Source of the DNA: Nanobdellota archaeon
GTDB taxonomy: Archaea > Nanobdellota > Nanobdellia > Woesearchaeales > UBA12501
DNA length: 10,326 bases
NCBI GenBank assembly: GCA_018812465.1
Contig: JAHJCS010000011.1
Span: forward strand, 1-10,326
Reading direction: 5' to 3'
Made by a program: the position numbers and the translations under genes. Below the pieces are notes generated by a model, which saw only the letters and a program-made list of their open reading frames with translations, did not search any database and was not told the DNA's origin. This document shows positions 7,597 through 10,326 of this stretch, piece by piece (position 1 is the first letter of the stretch; the number at the start of each line of letters is the position of its first letter).

Positions 7597-7989
7597 TCAA
7601 GAATTCTCTTCAAAGAACAGCTTTACATAAGGCTCTGTTTTTAGTCCCAGAATCTCCTTTTTTGTGGCCCATTTGAAATCAGTATGTTCTTTGCTTATTA
7701 TCACTTTACCCCCTAATAACTCTGTTGAGTAGACTGTGAAATTATGAGGCAGGCTTTTCCCTTCCTTTTCGAGGTCCATTTCATAGATGCCAAGAACATC
7801 TTTTACTTTTACCCTTAATGCCGTTTCTTCCATGACCTCTCTTTCAACGCCTTTTTTAGGGTCCTCTCTTGGTTCAAGTTTTCCTCCTGGGAAATCCCAG
7901 TGTTCAGGGAAGTAAGAAGCATCTGAAGATCTGGATAATACCAAGAACTTATTGTCTTTCTTTATTACAGCTTTCTGAATAAACTTCAT
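7597..7989 (-). CDS. Nudix hydrolase
   Basis: A 130-residue protein covering a single Nudix domain, a metal-dependent pyrophosphohydrolase of nucleoside diphosphates linked to another group. The Nudix box GX5EX7REUXEEXGU is at 36-58: G36, E42, R50-E51, E54-E55. The usual glycine near the box end is alanine (A57). WDFPGGKLEP just before the box and the small N-terminal strand KAVIKKDNKFLVLSR resemble MutT/NUDT-type sanitising enzymes. Substrate cannot be told from sequence. The start is backed by a minus-strand TATA at 8011-8019, about 25 nt upstream, suggesting leaderless transcription. It shares no operon with its neighbours. Confidence 0.9.
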   Translation of the reverse strand: MKFIQKAVIKKDNKFLVLSRSSDASYFPEHWDFPGGKLEPREDPKKGVEREVMEETALRVKVKDVLGIYEMDLEKEGKSLPHNFTVYSTELLGGKVIISKEHTDFKWATKKEILGLKTEPYVKLFFEENS

Positions 7990-8010
7990 ATTCTCAATAA
8001 TAGCTATTGA

Positions 8011-8019
8011 TTATTTAAA
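8011..8019 (-). promoter_or_regulatory. TATA box for the Nudix gene
   Basis: On the minus strand this reads TTTAAATAA, about 25 nt upstream of the ATG at 7989, with no ribosome site between them. Confidence 0.45.
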
Positions 8020-8100
8020 TCTTTATCAAATGTTTCAATACCCTCTTTTGTCCCAGTTCCGTAATTAATTCACCATTTTAGAATAGAAAAAACAGTAAAA

Positions 8101-8108
8101 TATAAATA
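8101..8108 (+). promoter_or_regulatory. TATA box for the Ig-like lipoprotein gene
   Basis: TATAAATA lies 51-58 nt upstream of ATG 8159, giving a leader of roughly 25-30 nt that carries the ribosome site GGTGAT at 8150-8155. Confidence 0.5.
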
Positions 8109-8158
8109 ATAAAAGAGATTATGCCTGATTAATAACAAATATAGGAAAAGGTGATAAA

Positions 8159-8917
8159 ATGAAAACCCCAACAAAGATCTTGTTTTGTTCTGTTGTTCTG
8201 TTGATCCTGATAGGTATGAGTGGATGTTATTATCAGGCTGAGGCAGAGGATGGAGACGGAGCAGGAGAAGAACAGGTATCATATATTGGAGAAGAGTTAG
8301 GAGAAGTTAGTGAAGCACAGGATGCTGAAGTGACAGCTGAAGGAGAGTCAGTAGCTGAAGCGCCTGCAAAAGAGGTTGTTGAAGAAGAACTTGCAGCTAA
8401 ACCTGCTGCAACAACTGGTTCAGCAATAAATGTCTATGAAGGTGAACTTGTTCAGCTTCAGGTCAAAGGAAGCGATCCAGACGGTGATCCTGTGACATAT
8501 TCTTTCAGTGCGCCTCTTGATGAGAACGGCAAGTGGCAGACAAAAGAAGGAGATTCAGGAGACTATCTAGTGACTGTGACAGCTTCAGACGGAAAGACAA
8601 AGTCATCAAAGACACTCAAGATAAGCGTCATGCAGAGGAATGCTGCTCCAGTCATGGAACAGCTTGCAGCTGTGACAGTCAAAGAAGGAGAGACAGTCAG
8701 CTTGAGCCCAGCAGTCAGCGATTCTGATGGAGATGAGGTAGTTATCTCTTACTCAGGATGGATGACCAAGAGCTCAAAGACTACAGGATTTGAGGACTCT
8801 GGAAATTATAAGGTTACAATAACCGCTAGCGACGGAAAAGCTCAGGTAAGCCAGGAAGTGGGTGTTACTGTGCTTGATGTCAATAGAGCTCCAGAATTCG
8901 AGATTGTAGTGAGCTGA
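8159..8917 (+). CDS. Lipoprotein with two Ig/cadherin-like domains
   Basis: A 252-residue exported protein. Residues 1-22 are a lipoprotein signal ending MSGC with the lipid-bearing C23. An acidic Glu/Ala/Val-rich linker runs to about residue 85. Two related beta-sandwich domains follow, at about 90-162 and 164-247. Each contains a DPDGD or DSDGD turn, a GDY/GNY strand and VTxTASDGK, as in cadherin-like or PKD-like repeats, where such acidic turns often bind calcium. The acidic linker likely spaces the domains from the membrane. GGTGAT at 8150-8155 sets the start. It stands alone between its own promoter and a T-rich terminator. The partner or ligand is unknown. Confidence 0.85.
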   Translation: MKTPTKILFCSVVLLILIGMSGCYYQAEAEDGDGAGEEQVSYIGEELGEVSEAQDAEVTAEGESVAEAPAKEVVEEELAAKPAATTGSAINVYEGELVQLQVKGSDPDGDPVTYSFSAPLDENGKWQTKEGDSGDYLVTVTASDGKTKSSKTLKISVMQRNAAPVMEQLAAVTVKEGETVSLSPAVSDSDGDEVVISYSGWMTKSSKTTGFEDSGNYKVTITASDGKAQVSQEVGVTVLDVNRAPEFEIVVS

Positions 8918-8926
8918 AAAGACTGA

Positions 8927-8959
8927 TTTATTTTTTTATTATTTTTTCTTTATCTTTTA
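8927..8959 (+). terminator. T-rich terminator after the lipoprotein gene
   Basis: Several runs of T (up to 7) begin about 10 nt after the stop codon, without a stable hairpin, which is the usual archaeal termination signal. Confidence 0.5.
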
Positions 8960-8996
8960 TTGCATGAATATTCACTTGATATCTTTTTTCCTCGTC

Positions 8997-9029
8997 TGAA
9001 TAATTCAGGTTTCTGGCTTCAGGGTGCAG
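8997..9029 (+). repeat. Copy 1 of a 33-nt diverged repeat
   Basis: Matches 9123-9155 at 25 of 33 positions; the copies are 126 nt apart. Both are followed by TGG-rich sequence that no longer aligns cleanly. Confidence 0.5.
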
Positions 9030-9122
9030 CTGGCAGTGCTTCTAGTTTCTGCTTACTGAGCCATTAAGATTAAGAATAAATAATGATATGTGTTTTAGTA
9101 TTTTTGATGACAATCCCTGATG

Positions 9123-9155
9123 TGAATAATCCAGGTCTCAGGTGTCAGTCCGCAG
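9123..9155 (+). repeat. Copy 2 of a 33-nt diverged repeat
   Basis: Partner of 8997-9029. The copy lies about 45 nt upstream of the tRNA-Tyr TATA box. Confidence 0.5.
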
Positions 9156-9199
9156 TGGCTGGATTTGGCAAATAGGATACTAATAGGATATTCAAAATC

Positions 9200-9207
9200 T
9201 TTATAAA
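9200..9207 (+). promoter_or_regulatory. TATA box for tRNA-Tyr
   Basis: TTTATAAA ends 25 nt before the first base of tRNA-Tyr at 9233, the expected archaeal spacing. Confidence 0.6.
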
Positions 9208-9232
9208 CCAGGATAAATCCTTCAAGAATCAG

Positions 9233-9354
9233 CCCTCCATAGCTCAACGGTTAGAGCGCACGGCTGTAGATAGTCTTCGACTTTCCCGATGGGACAGGAT
9301 GAAAAGGACTCAGTTGTGACCGTGAGGTTCCCGGTTCAAATCTGGGTGGGGGGA
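9233..9354 (+). tRNA. tRNA-Tyr(GTA) with one intron
   Basis: Acceptor CCCTCCA (9233-9239) pairs with TGGGGGG (9347-9353); A73 is 9354 and no CCA is encoded. C1-G72 with A73 is the archaeal tyrosine identity. D stem GCTC:GAGC (9242-9245, 9254-9257). Anticodon stem CACGG (9259-9263) pairs with CCGTG (9320-9324). The spliced loop is CTGTAGA with anticodon GTA at 9266-9268. T stem CCCGG:CTGGG with loop TTCAAAT. The 49-nt intron 9270-9318 sits at the usual 37/38 site. Confidence 0.94.
9270..9318 (+). other. tRNA-Tyr intron (position 37/38)
   Basis: A 49-nt intron. An inner helix AGTCTT (9272-9277) : AGGACT (9305-9310) supports folding, but the central helix next to the anticodon is poor (C-G, a T-T mismatch and two wobbles). 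Boundaries follow the canonical site and the restored loop. Confidence 0.8.
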
Positions 9355-9543
9355 CTCCTATTAATACAGCGTTTTAATGCCTTTATGACCCTTAATAAAG
9401 AAAAATATATGAAAATACGTAAGCTTTATATATTAATAAAAATTATTGTGGATATGGCCCAGCAATCTTTCTATAAGCAAATAGAGTTTTAGTTATACCC
9501 TATTTAGCTTTTAGAGTGATTTCCGCCAATTTACTAATCAAAT

Positions 9544-9690
9544 GCCCTGGTAGTGTAGTGGCCTAGCATAAAGCCCTGTCAAGGCTTTGACCCGGGTTCA
9601 AAAACAGCTTCAAAGTGCTTCAATCCGTCAAAGGAGCCCAAAATGAACTTTTTGGGTGTTTTGAGACTGTGGAATGTCCCGGCCAGGGCG
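9544..9690 (+). tRNA. tRNA-Asp(GTC) interrupted in the T loop
   Basis: Acceptor GCCCTGG (9544-9550) pairs with CCAGGGC (9683-9689); G73 at 9690 is the aspartate discriminator. D stem GTGT:GCAT (9553-9556, 9566-9569). Anticodon stem AAGCC (9571-9575) pairs with GGCTT (9583-9587), with an uninterrupted loop CTGTCAA and anticodon GTC at 9578-9580. Variable region TGAC. T stem CCGGG (9592-9596) pairs with CCCGG (9678-9682). The T loop reads TTCAAA at 9597-9602 and is completed by T9677, so 9603-9676 must be removed. Without the intron this is a normal archaeal tRNA-Asp. TTTTT at 9691-9695 may end transcription, but tRNA-Lys begins 23 nt later and could be co-transcribed. Confidence 0.9.
9603..9676 (+). 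other. tRNA-Asp intron (T loop, position 59/60)
   Basis: A 74-nt intron. The exon T stem forms the outer helix. The central segment is TTCA (9597-9600) against GGAA (9671-9674): three pairs plus an A-G mismatch. Bulges are AAA (9601-9603, cut AA^A) and TGT (9675-9677, cut TG^T). The intron then forms a rod pairing 9604-9615 with 9659-9670, with one C-A mismatch, and a hairpin CCCAAAA (9637-9643) : TTTTGGG (9650-9656). Confidence 0.85.
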
Positions 9691-9744
9691 TTTTTAATGT
9701 TGAGCAAATACCTGGGCCTGTAGCTCAGCCTGGTAGAGCACTTG

Positions 9745-9761
9745 AATAAGATTATGGTGAA
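9745..9761 (+). other. tRNA-Lys intron 1 (position 30/31)
   Basis: A 17-nt intron with a textbook BHB: outer helix AGAG (9735-9738) : CTTT (9763-9766); central helix CACT (9739-9742) : GGTG (9756-9759); bulges TGA (9743-9745, cut TG^A) and AAA (9760-9762, cut AA^A); inner helix ATAA (9746-9749) : TTAT (9752-9755). The outer helix uses the D-stem strand and the future anticodon loop, so this intron probably leaves first. Confidence 0.85.
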
Positions 9762-9768
9762 ACTTTTA

Positions 9769-9782
9769 ATCAGGCAGAGGAC
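9769..9782 (+). other. tRNA-Lys intron 2 (position 37/38)
   Basis: A 14-nt intron at the usual site. Outer helix CTTGA:TCAAG (formed after intron 1 is gone), central helix CTTT (9763-9766) : GAGG (9777-9780), bulges TAA (cut TA^A) and ACA (cut AC^A). The remaining loop is too small for a full inner helix. Confidence 0.78.
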
Positions 9783-9802
9783 ATCAAGTGGTCGAGGGTT
9801 CA

Positions 9803-9832
9803 AATCCCTTCAGGCCCGCTTATAATCAAAGT
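9803..9832 (+). repeat. Direct repeat copy 1: tRNA-Lys 3' end plus flank
   Basis: Thirty bases, covering tRNA-Lys from the T loop to G73 and 14 nt beyond, are identical to 9931-9960. Copy spacing is 128 nt. Confidence 0.9.
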
Positions 9833-9866
9833 CAAACAATCAAAGGAGCCGATTCAAAGGTTATTC

Positions 9867-9893
9867 GTACCATTGAGCGAAGCGAAATGGTAC
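9867..9893 (+). other. Perfect 8-bp hairpin in the tRNA-Lys duplication spacer
   Basis: GTACCATT (9867-9874) is the exact reverse complement of AATGGTAC (9886-9893), with the 11-nt loop GAGCGAAGCGA. No coding frame accounts for it. It could be part of a small structured RNA or a remnant of an interspersed repeat. Confidence 0.6.
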
Positions 9894-9902
9894 TTGATGG
9901 CC

Positions 9903-9928
9903 GGATCAAGGAAGAAGACCCTTGGTTC
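9903..9928 (+). other. 9-bp hairpin in the tRNA-Lys duplication spacer
   Basis: GGATCAAGG (9903-9911) pairs with CCTTGGTTC (9920-9928), with two G-T wobbles and an 8-nt loop. It stands directly before the second copy of the tRNA-Lys 3' end. Confidence 0.55.
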
Positions 9929-9930
9929 TG

Positions 9931-9960
9931 AATCCCTTCAGGCCCGCTTATAATCAAAGT
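9931..9960 (+). repeat. Direct repeat copy 2: orphan tRNA-Lys 3' end
   Basis: Identical to 9803-9832. The bases before it (GGTTCTG) still resemble the T arm of copy 1 with a one-base length change, but there is no matching 5' acceptor or T-stem strand, so this is a tRNA fragment and not a gene. Confidence 0.9.
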
Positions 9961-9970
9961 TTATGATCAA

Positions 9971-10051
9971 ATGTTCAAGATAACAAAAAAGAACATGGAC
10001 CAATATGATAACTTTATCAGTACAAATTCAGAATATTCATTCACAAAGTAG
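9971..10051 (+). CDS. Possible 26-codon small ORF upstream of rpoH
   Basis: ATG 9971 to TAG 10049-10051 would encode MFKITKKNMDQYDNFISTNS and six more residues. The stop overlaps the start of the rpoH ribosome-site region GGTAAGGGG (10051-10059). No clear ribosome site precedes it and no family is recognised; it may simply be leader sequence. Confidence 0.15.
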   Translation: MFKITKKNMDQYDNFISTNSEYSFTK

Positions 10052-10068
10052 GTAAGGGGAAAAACAAA

Positions 10069-10314
10069 TTGGCGAAGACTAAACTGGATGTTTCAAAACA
10101 TGTGCTGGTTCCAAAGCACATAAAACTGAGCGACAAAGAGAAGAAAGAAGTTCTTGAAGGTTACAATTCAACAGAGAAAGAGCTTCCTAAGATACTCAAG
10201 AATGATTCAGCAATAATAAATCTTGGAGCTTCTGTAGGTGATGTGATAAAAATAATAAGGAAGAGCGCTACATCAGGAGATGCAACTTTCTATAGGGTGG
10301 TAATAGATGGATAG
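10069..10314 (+). CDS. rpoH: DNA-directed RNA polymerase subunit H (Rpb5 C-terminal type)
   Basis: An 81-residue protein equal to archaeal RpoH, the counterpart of the C-terminal domain of eukaryotic Rpb5, which sits near the downstream DNA cleft of RNA polymerase. Seen: DVSKHVLVPKHIKLSDKEKKEVL at the N-terminus, the LPKILKND segment in the middle and the conserved end GDVIKIIRKSATSGDATFYRVV. Length is typical. The start is TTG at 10069, preceded by GGTAAGGGG at 10051-10059; no ATG lies between the upstream stop and MAKTK. The next polymerase gene appears to overlap its end, the usual archaeal rpoH-rpoB order. It follows the tRNA-Lys duplication region; its promoter is not clear. Confidence 0.95.
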   Translation: MAKTKLDVSKHVLVPKHIKLSDKEKKEVLEGYNSTEKELPKILKNDSAIINLGASVGDVIKIIRKSATSGDATFYRVVIDG

Positions 10315-10326
10315 TAAATCAGCCAT
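10307..10326 (+). CDS. rpoB: Probable start of RNA polymerase subunit B (partial)
   Basis: ATG at 10307 opens a frame MDSKSA that runs off the window. It overlaps the last 8 nt of rpoH in another frame and has GGGTGG at 10294-10299 as ribosome site, 7 nt upstream. The identity rests on conserved archaeal gene order, not on the six residues visible. Confidence 0.45.

Larger units (their letters stand above)
8960..9199. other. Gene-free region with two diverged repeat copies
   Basis: No convincing coding frame. The stretch 8997-9029 is repeated at 9123-9155 with 25 of 33 positions identical by eye; both begin TGAATAAT and contain CAGGT and TCAG. The region ends at the promoter of tRNA-Tyr. A structured RNA or an old tandem duplication are both possible. 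Confidence 0.5.
9714..9818 (+). tRNA. tRNA-Lys(TTT) with two introns
   Basis: Acceptor GGGCCTG (9714-9720) pairs with CAGGCCC (9811-9817), with G73 at 9818. D stem GCTC:GAGC (9723-9726, 9736-9739). Removing 9745-9761 and 9769-9782 gives anticodon stem CTTGA:TCAAG and loop CTTTTAA with anticodon TTT at 9765-9767. Variable region TGGTC. T stem GAGGG:CCCTT with loop TTCAAAT (9799-9805). The body TGGTCGAGGGTTC and G73 match archaeal tRNA-Lys. No single-intron reading of the 38-nt anticodon loop gives a sensible tRNA. An alternative second excision (9775-9788, leaving TCAGG as the 3' stem) has equal length but lacks a good BHB. The last 16 nt plus 14 nt of flank recur at 9931-9960. Confidence 0.88.

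Noticed and set aside
9100..9160. C/D box guide RNA (TGATGA at about 9104, CTGA at about 9116)
   Set aside because: The spacer between the boxes is about 6 nt, too short for a guide, and no convincing C'/D pair follows.
9289..9492. 67-codon plus-strand frame across the tRNA-Tyr gene
   Set aside because: It starts inside the tRNA-Tyr intron and reads through the T arm and acceptor; its composition is not protein-like and the tRNA explains the sequence.
9409..9492. Small ORF beginning MKIRKLYILIKIIVDMAQQ
   Set aside because: AT-rich sequence between tRNAs with no ribosome site; such short frames are expected by chance.
9745..9782. Single 31-nt intron in tRNA-Lys
   Set aside because: Every placement leaving a 7-nt loop gives an anticodon such as AAG, AAA or GGA that conflicts with the lysine-like body and G73; only two excisions give CTTTTAA.
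9579..9803. 74-codon minus-strand frame over tRNA-Asp and tRNA-Lys
   Set aside because: It is antisense to two well-supported tRNA genes and has no ribosome site or recognisable domain.
9803..9960. Complete integrated mobile element bounded by att sites
   Set aside because: Only 98 nt lie between the repeats and no integrase, replication gene or inverted ends are present; at most a scar.
9931..9960. A second tRNA gene ending here
   Set aside because: There is no second GGGCCTG acceptor strand, no GAGGG T-stem strand and no anticodon arm upstream.
1..10326. CRISPR array or defence island
   Set aside because: No regularly spaced short repeats and no cas, restriction or toxin-antitoxin genes; the Rad50-like ATPase alone is not evidence for a defence system.

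Overview
The window looks archaeal. It carries the RNA polymerase subunit H gene (rpoH) with the apparent start of the next polymerase gene, a Rad50-type ATPase with a CxxC hook, TATA-type promoter elements 25-35 nt upstream of several genes, and four tRNA genes that each need bulge-helix-bulge (BHB) splicing. The AT-rich DNA, compact genes and several small exported proteins would fit a DPANN-type archaeon (Woesearchaeota/Pacearchaeota-like). That lineage guess is inference, not something the sequence proves.

Layout. 1-2728: tail of an unidentified gene, a CYTH-family gene, then a Rad50-like ATPase with its own promoter. 2741-3031: small OB-fold lipoprotein. 3043-3150: tRNA-Pro(GGG) with two introns. 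3163-6024 (minus): a 953-residue membrane-anchored surface protein with five membrane segments, a Gly/Ser linker, Pro-rich spacer, repeated beta-sandwich-like domains and a helical C-terminus. 6154-7586: an exported membrane protein whose signal peptide and body lie in different frames, probably one gene broken by a one-base frameshift. 7597-7989 (minus): Nudix hydrolase. 8159-8917: lipoprotein with two Ig/cadherin-like domains. 8918-9232: no gene seen; T-rich terminator and two diverged copies of a 33-nt sequence. 9233-9818: tRNA-Tyr, tRNA-Asp and tRNA-Lys, all interrupted; the 189 nt between Tyr and Asp are AT-rich with nothing convincing. 9819-10068: a 30-nt duplication of the tRNA-Lys 3' end and two strong hairpins. 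10069-10326: rpoH and the probable start of rpoB.

The most unusual content is the tRNA set. I infer six introns in four genes: three at the usual 37/38 site (Tyr, Pro, Lys) and three elsewhere (30/31 in Lys, 53/54 in Pro, 59/60 in Asp). All but one can be placed by folding 3-nt bulges around a short central helix; the Tyr intron fits poorly but follows the normal site. Intron lengths are 13-74 nt. Such heavy interruption implies a splicing endonuclease tolerant of non-canonical BHB motifs. The second theme is cell-surface proteins: four exported or lipid-anchored proteins of unknown partner lie between 2741 and 8917, not in one operon.
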